DNA of 64,000 nt, from positions 8,237,001 to 8,301,000 of the forward strand of contig NC_087110.1 in NCBI RefSeq assembly GCF_963855985.1. The letters run 5' to 3'. How positions within the stretch are numbered: the first letter of the stretch is position 1; each line of letters begins with the position of its first letter. The stretch comes from Ostrinia nubilalis (Eukaryota > Arthropoda > Insecta > Lepidoptera > Crambidae). The notes below the pieces were generated by a model. The model was not told where the DNA came from, searched no databases, and worked only from the letters and a program-made list of their open reading frames with translations. This document shows, in pieces, positions 1 to 10,898 of this stretch. Both the position numbers and the translations under genes were made by a program.

Positions 1-33
1 CTACAAAAGTTGTCGTGGGCGAGGGGCCTAAGA
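1..33. repeat. MITE end fragment cut by window edge
   Basis: The first 33 bases (ACAAAAGTTGTCGTGGGCGA core) match, inverted, the end of the complete palindromic element at 1833-1989. Only one end is present. Confidence 0.5.
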
Positions 34-97
34 CGACGCAACGTCACCGCTGCGGAGTCGCACCGCCGCCACAACGCATCGTGTGCTTCGGCTCTTG
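29..97. repeat. GC-rich MITE fragment
   Basis: GC-rich stretch ending in AACGCATCGTGTGCTTCGGC. It is the right end of the family seen complete at 4397-4517 and in parts at 9481-9568 and 10121-10190. Confidence 0.55.
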
Positions 98-817
98 GAA
101 GTCACTGGTGTAGTGAAGAAAGTTTACAAAGGCAATGGGGCTTGAAGCAAAAAGTCTGAAAGAAAGACGCTCAAAGATCCAAGTTGGATGGATAATGTGG
201 CGTGAACAAAAAGTTTTTATTTTACTCTTAATATAATTACAGCTTAGTAATATTTAATAAAGAGTGCTAAAAAAGGTACAGTCAGCTTCAAATACACTCG
301 ACATCAAATAAATCGCACCTCCCGCGACAAGCACTTTCAAACGTATGCATCCCCACTTCCCACCAATATTGGCACCATTTAAAAGCCTAGTTCTAATCTT
401 CATTTCATTAAAGGAAATGTTTTTACCCCGAAAATGTGTGTTTAGAAGGATCCAGAGCCACTTCTTCAAAAAATAGGTAGTTACGCTAGAGCCAACTTTT
501 GTGGCTATAAAACTGTTAAGTTGGGATTAATCGCTATCCATCTGTTAAAGAGGACACGTGAGATCATTAATTGGTTTTATAACCATAAAAATTGGTGTAG
601 TTGATCCCAGAGGTGAGCCCAAATTGAGGTCTTTTTTCAAGTCACATTTATGGTATATGTTAATCATTTATTAAGAAATTAAATGTGTTTTTCTCTGAGG
701 ATATTTATCGGGCTTTCAAATAACACCAATATTGTGGGGGCACCATGATGTGTCAGAAGAAAATCTTTAAAGTTCGCGTCGCGGAAGGTGCGGTTTATTT
801 GATGTTGAGTATAGATC
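98..817. other. no gene seen
   Basis: AT-rich sequence with only short open frames. I recognise no gene or repeat with confidence. Confidence 0.5.
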
Positions 818-911
818 GTGACATCCAAAGTGGTCAGAAAGTTAACAACTCAACTTTATTTCAATTGTAACAAAGACGTGTTGCGAACTTTTTGGCCACT
901 TTGGATGTCAC
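818..911. repeat. short palindromic MITE
   Basis: Inverted ends GTGACATCCAAAGTGG and CCACTTTGGATGTCAC flank about 60 bp. The whole unit can fold into a hairpin. There is no coding capacity. Confidence 0.65.
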
Positions 912-949
912 GAACTATGTATTTGACGCTACTGTACTATAGTTCTAGC

Positions 950-1510
950 GCTTACCTCAGTGAGTGCCTGAGGTATGGGAGGGGCACGGGAGGTGTCTAT
1001 ACTTGTCGCTTTTCTCCCGGTATATACCATAGATCTATCTCGGTCACTTAATGATCCCGATGATTTTTTATTCTGTAAGAGAGGGGCACGGGAGGTGTCT
1101 ATACTCGTCGCTTTTCCTCCGGTATATACATAGTACATAGATCTATCTCGGTCACTTAATGATCCCGATGATTTTTTATTCTTTAAGGGTGGGGCACGGG
1201 GGGTGTCTATACTCGTCGCTTTTCTTCCGGTATATACCATAGATCTATCTCGGTCACTTAATGATCCCGATGATTTTTTATTCTGTAAGGGTGGGGCACG
1301 GGAGGGGTCTATACTCGTCGCTTTTCTTCCGGTATATACATAGTACATAGATCTATCTCGGTCACTTAATGATCACGATGATTTTTTATTCTGTAAGGGA
1401 GGGGCACGGGAGGTGTCTATACTCGTCGCTTTTCCTCCGGTATATACATAGTACATAGATCTATCTCGGTCACATAATGATCCCGATGATTTTTTATTCT
1501 GTAAGGAAAA
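950..1510. repeat. minisatellite, alternating 102/108-bp units, in a MITE end
   Basis: The motif GGGGCACGGG recurs at 981, 1083, 1191, 1293 and 1401, so the spacings are 102, 108, 102 and 108 bp. The difference is a 6-bp step near the TATACATAGTACATAGATCT segment. The left end (CTCAGTGAGTGCCTGAGG) is the terminal sequence of the MITE family seen at about 33710, 60945 and 63505, so the array appears to have grown inside a MITE. Both unit lengths are multiples of three, so a minus-strand frame (929-1348) stays open through the array. I regard that frame as a by-product. Confidence 0.85.
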
Positions 1511-1832
1511 AAGACCCGCGTGCATCAATTCATCCATCCATCCATATATTTTATTATCTTAGAATTATAGGAAGTAGTATAGTATCTAAATATGATTGTC
1601 ACCAGTATAATAAAATTATCAAAATAAAGTCCCGAAACACACGACAAAGCGCAACTTTTGTTAACTTTATCTCTACATATTTGAGCGGAAATTATAATTT
1701 TCACTCCAATTTTTGGGTCAGATTAACTCTGAGGGTTTAGGTCGCATTGTTATTATTTGAGTTAATTCTAATTGGACGACGTAACGCTTTTGTGCTAACT
1801 TTGATGTTACTTAACTTGCATGAAAGTTAATA
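1511..1832. other. no gene seen
   Basis: AT-rich with scattered short frames. No repeat recognised. Confidence 0.5.
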
Positions 1833-1989
1833 TAAGGGCCCTCGCCCACGGCGACTTTTTGTAGCGATACAGGCGCGCTGCTGTAGCGTGTTAGTAGCGC
1901 GTTGGCATCACTTCTGTAGTACGTTGCAAATGCGACTAACCCGCGTTAGTAGCAATGCTGCAAAAACTCGCCGTGGGCAAGGGTCCTAA
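1833..1989. repeat. palindromic MITE
   Basis: Ends TAAGGGCCCTCGCCCACGGC and the near-complement GCCGTGGGCAAGGGTCCTA. The interior is GC-rich with repeated GTTAGTAGC-like words. The 1-33 fragment belongs to the same family. Confidence 0.65.
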
Positions 1990-3740
1990 TCATGGTTAAA
2001 AAGAAAAGAAGCTATTCTTAAGAAGTTATTCTAAACGTACCTAAAAATCATATTAATGAAGAACAGTCCAAAATGATTAGATCTAATAAAATGTACCTAA
2101 CAGTAATTTAATAGACAGTGGACATTGATAAAAATCATATTTTCATTAACTGCTAAACTGAACTCAAAATTAATTGTTTCTTGCAAAATATAGGGTTGTC
2201 TAGAAGGTAGCGTCAAAATTATTATTTTTTGGATTTCTCATACAATAAATAATTTCTTGATATTTAAAAAAATCCCATTTAAGTTAATTCCCACGTTTTT
2301 TTTTCTTAGTTATTTTACAAACAATAAAAAAAAATCGCAAAAAAATATTTCCTTTACAAGCTTAGATAGTCAACTGATAATTTTAATAGGTAAAATATGT
2401 GTACTAAAAACTTTTTGTAGAGATTGTAATCTTATGCAGCAACATCAAAAAAATAAAGCCAAGAGAGCATTCATTAGGTATTTTTAACCCAGTCCCAGTT
2501 TATTTCACCATCCGTTTTTGTAGCGCCCAGATCTGCACACCCTGTATAACACAATAAAGCAAATTGCCTCAGTTCGCCTCTACGCATAAATTGTGAACAA
2601 TTTCAGCTTATAAATTCCGTTGTCTGAGACGAAGATTTTGCTTTCAGAAATTTATTGTACTCTGGTAATTAAGCCTTCAGCTCTTTGCCACGGCTGAGCC
2701 CGGTGATTAACGCGTTGCTTAACTTCGTTGCTTTGTGACCTTTATATAACATGTTTTTGTGATTAGACTCGGTTTACTGTTAATGTAATAAGCGATCCGC
2801 TTAATAAGACTGTTAGAAAACAGAAAAAAAGTTTGGTAAAGCGCCCTGAATTATGTTTTCTGTCCAGCTCCACATCTTTGAAGTTCTCAATAATAAAAGT
2901 TAATCTCTTTATTCAAAACTAGATGGCTTCTTCGATAGACAGCGGAGTTAATTACAAACGATAGTTATTTTTTTACAAACTATACACACTAGGCACGCGT
3001 GTAAATAACAATGAATCGCTTATTGTGTTGCTTAGTGCATAACTCGAGAACGAAAGGACCGATTCAGTATTTTTTTCACACATCTACGGCTACGAGCATT
3101 AGTTTAAGGTTACTTGAATTAGTAGTATTAGATAGTTAGTTAACTTAGTTGAAGGCAATAAGGTTCTTCGTATCAAGAAAAAAATTATATTAATTCGAAA
3201 AACTAAGCCTCAAAGAAGCGTGTGGAATCTAGTAAAATACAAAAAATTCCACCCTGTATTGTAACTCAAACAGGAAGTAAACACACGGTAATTTTTCATT
3301 CTCCGCGTAGATGCAAAGTTGTAAGTAAGTTCATGTCCTCATTGGCTAAGTACGGACGACGGCACATCAAGTTTAACACAGTGACATCTTATCTCGACGT
3401 AATACAGGCTATTTTGCAACAAAAATGTAAAGCTTAACATGCCGTCGACTCTACAAAGAAAAACTCCCGATAACTTTCAACATTCAGATCGGAGAGTTGG
3501 ATCTCATCTTATTTTTAATGGGTCGAAGTTGCTTCCTACTTCAAGTTTGAATGGTTGTATTCGGTCAAAGACTTTGCACCCAGTTTTACTTGGAAATGAT
3601 GTTAAATTACCCAGAATTTAGGACATTTCAGCTATAAATCTATGTTATCGCCAAATATGAGAGTTAATAATAGCCTTAAAATGTTTGTGCTTATTCCGTG
3701 TTGTTAAAAAACTTTTCGTTTGAAGCATTTATTTATAAAA
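1990..3740. other. no supported gene; A/T-rich
   Basis: Homopolymer A/T runs, especially 2250-2350. Two adjacent plus-strand open frames at 3222-3437 (GTG start) and 3439-3621 lie in different frames. They lack any motif I recognise, so I do not call them genes. Confidence 0.45.
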
Positions 3741-3759
3741 GCGATCGCTTACAATAGAA

Positions 3760-3912
3760 AATATGTGTAGATCTGAAACTCCTCTGAAACGGCTTGACCG
3801 ATTCTTATGAAATTTCATGTGTATATTAAGTCTAAGCATAGGATGTACACTATTTTTCATACCCGTAGGTTATAAGGGTTTTTCATGCGTACGAAATCGC
3901 GGGTACATCTAG
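3760..3912 (+). mobile_element. Helitron-like 3' fragment
   Basis: The stretch contains CTTGACCGATTCTTATGAAA, typical of lepidopteran non-autonomous Helitrons. It ends in a GC-containing segment (CGTACGAAATCGCGGGTACA) followed by CTAG at 3909-3912. The 5' end is not clear. Confidence 0.5.
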
Positions 3913-3971
3913 TATAATATAATTTCATGCTTGCAAAAAACAGGTGTAGGTAAAGGCTTCAATTTCTTTAT

Positions 3972-4012
3972 TTTATCCACGACGAGGAAGCTCTTGGCCT
4001 GTATGCAATTTT
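3972..4012 (-). repeat. non-LTR/SINE tail fragment
   Basis: Contains TATCCACGACGAGGAAGCTC, the complement of the tail seen at 19136-19262. Confidence 0.5.
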
Positions 4013-4396
4013 GTAACCATTTTCAATTACAGAATATTTTGAATCTCAACTTTGCCCGTCCTAGATTTTACATTGAACGAATTTTGTTAAAGTAAGTAGG
4101 TATGAAAGAAAAGTAAAACGGAATAAAAAATATATGCAAGTAAGTATATCTCATACAGACGTAGAGTCACGAGAGTTAACTGCGCAGCGGCTAACTTCAT
4201 TAATTCAAGTGAGCGTTAAACCACAGTTAAATGGGAACCGTAAAAGATGTTCTAGAACTTGAGATTTTTAAGCATCACAAAAAGTTTAAATGGATTTTAA
4301 TGCTACTCGTAGTTAGTTATATGACTGTTTGAATTCAGGTTACAGCATTCAGGTCAAAAGAGTCTGCTTTTACACATCCCATTTAATCACTAAGAT

Positions 4397-4517
4397 CCAA
4401 AGCACACGATGCGTTGCTGCGGCAGTACGACGCCGGATCGGCGAGCGGTGTGGCGCCGCGTCGTGCGATACGGCGAAATCTTTGCAGTGCGGCGCCGCAA
4501 CGCATCGTGTGCTTTGG
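4397..4517. repeat. GC-rich palindromic MITE, complete copy
   Basis: Begins CCAAAGCACACGATGCGTTG and ends CAACGCATCGTGTGCTTTGG, a 20-bp perfect inverted terminal repeat. The interior is GC-rich (GGCGCCGC repeated). Open frames here on both strands are low-complexity shadows. Confidence 0.75.
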
Positions 4518-4564
4518 CTCAACCACTGCTTCAGGACAATAATTTGATTCCTTTCGTTCGTTCG

Positions 4565-4735
4565 TCTCAGCCAAATGACGTCCACAGCTGGAAAAGGCCA
4601 AGGTTTTCCACAGTGAACCTATACCAGATCGTCGGTCCACCTAGTAGGAGGCAGGCCCACGCTATGTCTTCCAGCCCGTGGTCGCCACTCGAGAACTTTC
4701 CTGCCCCAACGGCCATCGTCCTTCCTTCCAAAGAT
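4565..4735 (-). mobile_element. RTE-type non-LTR retrotransposon 3' fragment
   Basis: Read on the minus strand it carries the degraded C-terminal end of an RTE polymerase (pattern around CCAGATCGTCGGTCCACCTA on plus). Truncated, no intact frame. Confidence 0.6.
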
Positions 4736-5045
4736 TCCTTTAATACCTCTTTAATATTTTACTATGGTTAAACTCGACAGAGTTCTTTGAGCGACCAATT
4801 ACACGACAAACTAGTTAAATAAATAATTTAGAACTTAATCGCTCCTTTCCAAGGCTCTTTTATTTAAGTCTTGGTACCAGTTAATAGGTGGAGTGCTTAG
4901 GTAAATGCAGCGTTTTTAAATGATTGCTTAATAAAAGACTTAAAGAGCATTTACAACGACATTTATCTTGAAGACTCGTACTCCAGTCCCCAAAAGACAG
5001 GTGTAATAATTATTAACCTAATTTGGGGACCACTAGCAATAGTAA

Positions 5046-5191
5046 CGCCCATATTCACAAACGATGCTTGCTTAAGTGAAGCAGAAAATCGAACGCACAG
5101 CGTTGAATAGAGCTCTGTGATTAGTTCATATGACACCCTGTGCGTCTACGTGCACTGTGAGACCTCATACTAATGTTTGTGAATACGTGCG
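5046..5191. repeat. MITE with CGCCCGTATTCACAAAC ends
   Basis: About 145 bp with inverted ends (CGCCCATATTCACAAACGAT ... TTTGTGAATACGTGCG). Further copies lie at 33097-33236, 35429-35578, 61303-61440 and, split, around 61555-61975. This copy is in the opposite orientation to those. Confidence 0.75.
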
Positions 5192-5240
5192 TTACTTGTA
5201 ATCTTTGTTAAATAAAGGATTTATTTAGTTCTTTAAATAC

Positions 5241-5364
5241 TAAGGATGAGTTGCACCACCTAACTTTGACCGTAACTATGACGATAACCGGTGGTTTTTG
5301 TATGGAGTTTGACAGATTTTTGACGTTTGTCAAAGTTAGAGTAAGATGGTGCAACCCAGCCTAA
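5241..5364. repeat. MITE, GGTTGCACCA family
   Basis: Inverted ends GAGTTGCACCACCTAACTTT and AGATGGTGCAACCCAGCC. A close copy lies at 48755-48877. Confidence 0.75.
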
Positions 5365-6072
5365 CTCTTGCAGAATAATTCGATCACAGGTTCAAATTCC
5401 AAGAGAGATAATGCCTTAACTCATTACGGATGTATTTTCCACCATATTTTGAATTCTTTTATGGCAAAGTAATGAAAAACAATGAAGTTTTTTAAAACCC
5501 TAAGCGTGATAAGATTTGATCGATTTGTAACATTTGGATTCGATTTCATAACCGTTGTCTAACGCTGGTCACTATCCAATCGTTAGAATAGAATAGATTT
5601 TTTTAATTGACAGAAAGGTAACTATAGAACAACTTCAGCTACGAGTAAACACAATAAGTAAATGATACACAAATTCAGTAACACGACTATTATTTGATTT
5701 ACCCCAGTACTATTATATTCTGTGTCTTTACACATAGATATCTGACAATACTCCATACATTTTATGTCCAATTCCAATCCCTAGTAGGGCAATTCGTATC
5801 GAAACGACAGATAGGATTATTGATTTAGGCTGTAAGGCAGTCCATGTAGCCGAGAATTGAACCCAGTGTCGGAGAATTACAATTTCCTGCTCAAGTCTGA
5901 AATTGACGGGAATTCAATAAATAGGTTTGGTAACTAACCTTTTTTTGTAAAGATTTTCAACGCTTTGCCTTACAGGTTAAAGTTATATAAAAGTGTCAGA
6001 GTGAATAGATAATTCTAATAAAACTAATCCATTTTCAAATTTCCAAACTTTCAATATCCGACTAACAATTAT
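5365..6072. other. no gene seen
   Basis: AT-rich, no supported frame or repeat. Confidence 0.5.
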
Positions 6073-6395
6073 TGGGGGAGGCCTATGTTCAACTGTGGAC
6101 GTCCTGTGCCTGAATGATGATTATGATGAATATCAAAGTACGGAAAATAATCGGCGTATCATGGAAAACACTGTAACTCCATATTTAGGGCTCTTACACA
6201 TAAACACGATACGACATCTTACGTCTTCGCGACCTTAAGGTCGTCTGTCATCTTTGAAAATTGAAAGGCCTCCCCTCAAGAAATTCCACAAAGACCAGTC
6301 CTGCACTGTCCGCATACTTCCTGCAAAAGATCTGGTGAAGGCACCAGATCGTCGGTCCACCTAGTAGAAGGCATGCCCGCGCTACGTAATAGCTG
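6073..6395. mobile_element. two RTE 3' fragments, opposite strands
   Basis: 6073-6130 (plus) contains GGGGGAGGCCTATGTTCAAC followed by GATGATGATTATGATGA, the 3' end and microsatellite tail of an RTE element. About 6270-6395 (minus) contains the complement of the same protein end (CAGATCGTCGGTCCACCTAG). Confidence 0.55.
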
Positions 6396-7311
6396 CTTTA
6401 TTAGTCAGCAATTACGTCCGTAAGAAACTTTCTTCCTTTCCCACGGCAACTCGGATCAGACGGATCGTTTTTTTGCGAGACACTACAAACGGAATGTTCG
6501 TGGGAACGTTAATAAGCATGTATACTAAACGGGGCAAAAAACTGGATGTCTCCGTGGCAACAAGACCTTATAGCCTGGTATGTTGTCGGTTGTACATCTT
6601 CCTCAGTTCCTAAGCCCTATGGAGCCCTATGGAGTTACATAAGGCACTTAGGGAGTAGTATGCCTTATTTACTTGCAATGGGTGCAATTTTGCAGCAAAA
6701 ATAGTAGGTACGATCATAGTCTGATATGCTTTCGACTGTACATAAAAATAATAATGCCCAGTTATGAAGCTGGTTAACAAGTACTTCATAGCGAGTCTGC
6801 GAGGGTAATCACTAGTGTGACGCGCTCGAGTGATCTCCTACGTTCATGTAACCCCCAAAGCTCTATGGTTGGCATAATGTACAAGCATAAGCGTTGGAAA
6901 CTTGGAATAAGCCTTGCTTCGAAAAATCGAGTTTCCGAAAAAAATATCTTAGGTATTAGTAAGCTCACGAGATAGGTCCCCATAGTTTATGCTTAGCGCT
7001 CCTGCGGCTGCGCGGTGGAGCGTTTACTGTCCATGGTGTACCTATTATTTTTACATAAAGTTTTTTTTTTTGGGATGGCCTGACCCTCAAAGCGCGTTCA
7101 GATTACTTAAACCTTTGTTTTGTCACCTGTCATTCGCTTTGTACTGGATGGAAGTCGATCCTTAACTTCGTTGCGGGTCCAATGACAGTTTAACCTTCCC
7201 CCGGGACAAACTTGACCTTCACTGGTTAGGTTTTTGGCGGTCAAGCTGTAGATCCTGGCTACGCAAGAGTTGCAGCAGTGGGAACAAGAGGTAGGAATAG
7301 TCCTGATAGTT
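6396..7311. other. no gene seen
   Basis: Only short unconvincing frames. The minus frame at 7107-7319 has no recognisable domain. Confidence 0.45.
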
Positions 7312-7500
7312 ACATCCACGAAGACGCGCCCACTATTCTTCCGCGAATATTTGAGTGTTATCGGTACACGCTAAATTATCAATGAGGGCACACGCACACT
7401 ACAAAAATGATGCTCGGATTACTCAGATCAAACTCCCTGCACACCGCGATTCCCTCGACCAAAAATTGGTGGGGCCCGTCTCGTGGATGAAACGATCTAT
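7312..7500. repeat. MITE related to a hairpin in the MULE 5' region
   Basis: Inverted ends ATCCACGAAGACGCGCCCAC and TGGTGGGGCCCGTCTCGTGG. The same sequence forms a shorter hairpin at 54486-54590 and 59565-59669 inside the MULE copies. Confidence 0.5.
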
Positions 7501-8232
7501 GTTCTATTCTAAGCCCGCTATAGTTTGTCCTCTGCACCAAACTGTGCTGTGAGGAGCCAACCCTTAGATTTGCGTTATAATTCCGGACTTGTATTCGTGC
7601 TGCTGTAATTAAATGTGGTTGAATTCCGTCGCCTGACGACAGAAGGGATTATGCTATTCAATACGTATACACATTGTATAGATGGAGGATATTGAATAAA
7701 GTTAGATACATTTGAATATTTTATTAACGCGGGTAGATCAAGTGGGTTCCAAATCCGGAACTCCGGAATTTTAGCCAAAACAATGTTCTGTTTTGAAATA
7801 TTCCTCATAATTATCATTAAGATTATTGTAGGTGTGTACCTACTCATGATGATAACTTAAGTTACAAACACGTTATTAAAAATTAAAACATAAGACTTAA
7901 TTGGAAAACATACAGCTTAGTGACAATATGCTAAAAATGTAAAAACAAAAAAAAGGCTTGATCCCAGAAAAATACAAATAAAGCTGGAGAAATACCACTG
8001 CTTTTCAATTCCTACAGCTTGGATTCCCATTCTCTCCCTTCCTTGCGTTCCGTTTCACACTCCCACACTATCAAGCTTTTTTTTACATGTTTAGCTCTAG
8101 CTTACTTACCAACCATTTAACATACAATTTACTACAAGATACAATAAATAAATGAATTTTAATAAAATAATAAAATAAAACTTTTTGAACCCTATACCTA
8201 ATTACTCGTAAGATAAACGGAGGAGTTCATCA
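7501..8232. other. no gene seen
   Basis: AT-rich sequence 3' of the first Kazal gene. A reverse-strand AATAAA lies at 8238-8233, about 70 bp past that gene's stop. Confidence 0.45.
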
Positions 8233-8308
8233 TTTATTTTGTCATTGTTGTACAATGTGAAATTAAAATGTAATAAAGTTATTATTAAGCACAAACACTA
8301 GTACAACA

Positions 8309-8920
8309 CTAGTACCAAAGACAAATCCCCCGGTATACAACCTTATGATCGGTCAGATTCAAGCATAGAAACAGACAATTGTTCATGAACGTCTTGTTCA
8401 GTGTGGTACACACAGGGAAGTAGACGTTCGGGCATTTCTCACATGGTATCACTGAGAAGAGGGATGGTAAAACTTTTTCGTACTTCTTCGTGGTTGTCCA
8501 GGAGAAGAAATTATACCACTGCATTCGGACTGAAGGGATATTGATCAATATGAGCGGTACGAGACAAATATCTGAAATATAGAATAAAAACATCATTATT
8601 TTCAGTCATTTATTCTCTACTGAAGGAGGAAGTCGCGACTGAATAACATGATGGTGACCACGGGCTGAAAGACGCTGGAAGAAGACACTTCCTACACTGC
8701 GCTTTCCAGTACGTGGCCTCCACTCCAGAACCTTGCTGCCCCATCGGCCGTCAGTTCTGCGTACTATGTGCCCTGCCCATTGCCACTTCAGCTTGCTAAT
8801 CCGTCGGGTTATGTCAGCGATATTAATTCATTTACTCGCGAGAAATCGCTTTGACTAACGTTAAAATAATGTCAATTGTGAAAGGGATAAAGTAAATTGA
8901 AACTTACACAACAGTTTCAT
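8309..8920 (-). CDS. secreted single-Kazal protein 1 (spliced)
   Basis: Predicted 91-aa extracellular Kazal-type serine protease inhibitor-like protein. Coding exon 1 is 8920-8908 (ATG plus 10 nt) with donor GTAAGT at 8907-8902. Exon 2 is 8571-8309 after the acceptor TATTTCAG. The intron phase is 1 and the joined frame closes at 276 nt. The spliced N-terminus is a good signal peptide (MKLLYICLVPLILINI). Six cysteines at residues 48, 51, 59, 70, 74 and 88 give the Kazal pattern with C-P-N-V-Y-F-P-V-C. The usual P1 position (second residue after Cys2) is Asn, not Arg as in the paralogues, so trypsin inhibition is doubtful. A 4-residue tail follows the last Cys. The 336-bp intron holds an RTE fragment, and AATAAA lies 70 bp downstream. 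The unspliced frame 8596-8309 would start MMFLF and run through the acceptor; I judge that less likely. Confidence 0.72.
8640..8830 (-). mobile_element. RTE 3' fragment in Kazal gene 1 intron
   Basis: Carries CCCCATCGGCCGTCAGTTCT, a conserved piece of the RTE polymerase C-terminal coding region read in reverse. Truncated and degraded. It sits inside the predicted intron 8907-8572. Confidence 0.65.
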
Positions 8921-9268
8921 ATTTAAAATGAGCCGTTCCAAACAATTACAATGCAGGTAAATACCGGTTTTGATGTTAAACATTCCTACTGTAATCGGTT
9001 GATATGGAATTTATTGCGGTAGTTAGTGCTCTCTTGCGTGACTACTTAGTGTTTCAATTAGAAACACGTGACAAATTAAGGGAATATTACTTACATTTAC
9101 TGCTAATTGATGTGCACTGGCTAGTGGCTACATGTAGTACAAATCTTTGGATACCCCTGTTGTCCTAGGTGAGTGACGGAACGCGACATGAAGTGACGTG
9201 ACGCGATGTAATACGATCAATATTTCACAAGACTTTTAACATGACAAAGGACTATGTCGGACACTATA
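8921..9268. other. 5' flank of Kazal gene 1, no gene
   Basis: Likely holds the promoter and any 5' UTR of the minus-strand Kazal gene. I cannot place a TATA box or initiator with confidence. Confidence 0.35.
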
Positions 9269-9434
9269 AGAGTAGGCGCACACCGTTGATTTTTCGTCGG
9301 CCGATAGTTGATCAGTATGGGCATGTATGGGAGTGCGCGCACACTACGCCGATTCGATTCGGCCGATTCTTCATACAAATTAAAATCGGGCACAACTATC
9401 GGTCAACTAAAAATCAACGGTGTGCGCCTACTCT
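9269..9434. repeat. palindromic MITE, AGAGTAGGCGCACACCG ends
   Basis: Starts AGAGTAGGCGCACACCGTTG and ends CAACGGTGTGCGCCTACTCT, a perfect 20-bp inverted repeat with further inner pairing around GGCCGAT. Confidence 0.8.
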
Positions 9435-9480
9435 AATACAACGAACTTACTTGATTCATTCGCGTCGCTTTGCTGTCCTT

Positions 9481-9568
9481 GAGCCAAAGCACACGATGCG
9501 TTGCGCGGCGCCGCGACGCAACGATTTCGGCGTAACACGCGACGCGGCGCCGCACCGCTCGTGTGCCC
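9481..9568. repeat. left arm of GC-rich MITE
   Basis: GAGCCAAAGCACACGATGCG followed by GCGGCGCCGC-rich DNA, the left half of the 4397-4517 family. The right half appears at 10121-10190, with a 526-bp repeat between them. Confidence 0.6.
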
Positions 9569-9594
9569 GCCACAGATATTTATATGTAAGACCA

Positions 9595-10120
9595 CAGAAT
9601 AATAATAAGTACTACGTACAAAAGTTTTACTTCGCGAAGGTATTTAAAAAAATGTATGCTCAATGTCATTAATAATATGGTGTAATTTAGTCTGTATCAA
9701 GAGTCAAGCACCATTTTGTTGACAAACGTCAGTGAGTGATCGGCACTGCGCCGAGGCTATAGGGCTGACTTCGGTAAAATGATGTGACGTGAGGTGCCAA
9801 ACTGCGGAAAATGGCGGAGGAAATACATGATTTAGCATGAATTATCATGAATAATATTAACTACTTATTTACCTCTCAGAGTCTTGAGGCAACTTAAAAA
9901 AGTACATTCTGTGTTTTTATTATTATTTAGGCAGTTAAATACTGCACAGTTAGTACACATTTAGTACACCATTTTCTTTATTTTCTTCCATCATACACAA
10001 GAATACGCGTGCGTGAGTCAATGTTCGCTCGTATGTGAGGCCTTGTCGAATAGTATCCTGTAGGTGGGCCATCGTGCGTGTTTTGTTTTCGATGTTAACT
10101 CGCGGGGATGAACAGGCCTG
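9595..10120. repeat. 526-bp dispersed repeat, copy 1
   Basis: Closely matches 21983-22501 in the same orientation, 12.4 kb away. Both begin CAGAATAATAATAAGTACTA and end GAACAGGCCTG. The small minus-strand frame shared by the two copies differs by amino-acid changes and has no known domain. The repeat is probably a non-autonomous element of unknown class. Confidence 0.75.
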
Positions 10121-10190
10121 GTAAGACGACGCAGCGACACCGCTCCGGCGTGGCACCGCGCCGCAACGCATCATGTGCTTTGGCTCTTAT
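10121..10190. repeat. right arm of GC-rich MITE
   Basis: Ends CAACGCATCATGTGCTTTGG, the inverted partner of the 9481 arm. Confidence 0.6.
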
Positions 10191-10470
10191 AGTTTTTCAC
10201 CTATGACAACGGTTTTAATTGGAGCAACCAACGACATTAAAGACAATAAAATTCATTCATTTTTAGTAAGTTGGCTATAAAAGAGCACTTTTACACTTTA
10301 CTCGATAGGTAGTTACTTAATATTTGAAATTGCATGTTTTACTGCAGGTATAAAATACATTGGTAAATATAGGAATACGTGCGTAAGATTTGGACACTAA
10401 AAACACTTCAATATCAAGGCTCTTAGTGTGATATTACCGTTTCTGAAACTTACTTGTTGAATACAAAACT

Positions 10471-10571
10471 CAAAGGTGGCTAACTGACTTACTGACATAG
10501 TATTTTACGAAACTCCACCCCTAAGGGGGTAAAACGGGATCCACGTGTACGAAGTCGCGGGCGTCCGCTAG
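10471..10571 (+). mobile_element. Helitron-like 3' end
   Basis: Contains ACGAAACTCCACCCCTAAGG and terminates GCGGGCGTCCGCTAG with CTAG at 10568-10571. Same family as 15915-16010, 19685-19874 and 39100-39293. Confidence 0.65.
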
Positions 10572-10857
10572 TATAACATAATTTCTTAGAAACTTTAAAC
10601 TTAGAGAGATAAAATTGTATTCTCTATGAACCTGCAGATTTCTTTCTTTTTATGTAATTTAATCTAAATTTTTCGTCGTTATTTAAACCGCAACTTATTT
10701 GACTTACTACAATTTTACATTACGCATTAACATTTTAAAATGCCACAACCACCGTTTTTAAAACTAGGGTATGAAATCTGTTAAATGTTTTAATTAAACA
10801 CAAAAGCGTCTCAATCATTTATTTTACAGCGGAATTTCAGTAAAATTGTCGTTGCAT

Positions 10858-10898
10858 TTTCACGTGAAATATAGCATTTTTTCATCGCAAAAGCTTAT
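10858..10898. repeat. 41-bp junction repeat A
   Basis: The sequence from TTTCACGTGAAATATAGC to GCAAAAGCTTAT abuts the outer end of the left arm. It recurs inverted at 13297-13337, next to the inner end of the right arm. Confidence 0.85.

Noticed and set aside
929..1348. Minus-strand open frame with repeated peptide as a gene
   Set aside because: It is explained by tandem repeats whose lengths are multiples of three; it has no start context, domain or flanking gene structure.
950..1510. Regularly spaced repeats that could suggest a CRISPR array
   Set aside because: Units are contiguous 102/108-bp tandem copies with no unique spacers, in a eukaryotic setting.
3222..3621. Two consecutive plus-strand frames as a broken gene
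   Set aside because: They are in different frames, the first needs a GTG start, and neither shows a motif or splice structure I can support.
4329..4771. Overlapping open frames on both strands
   Set aside because: They run through a GC-rich palindromic MITE and an RTE fragment; no coding signature.
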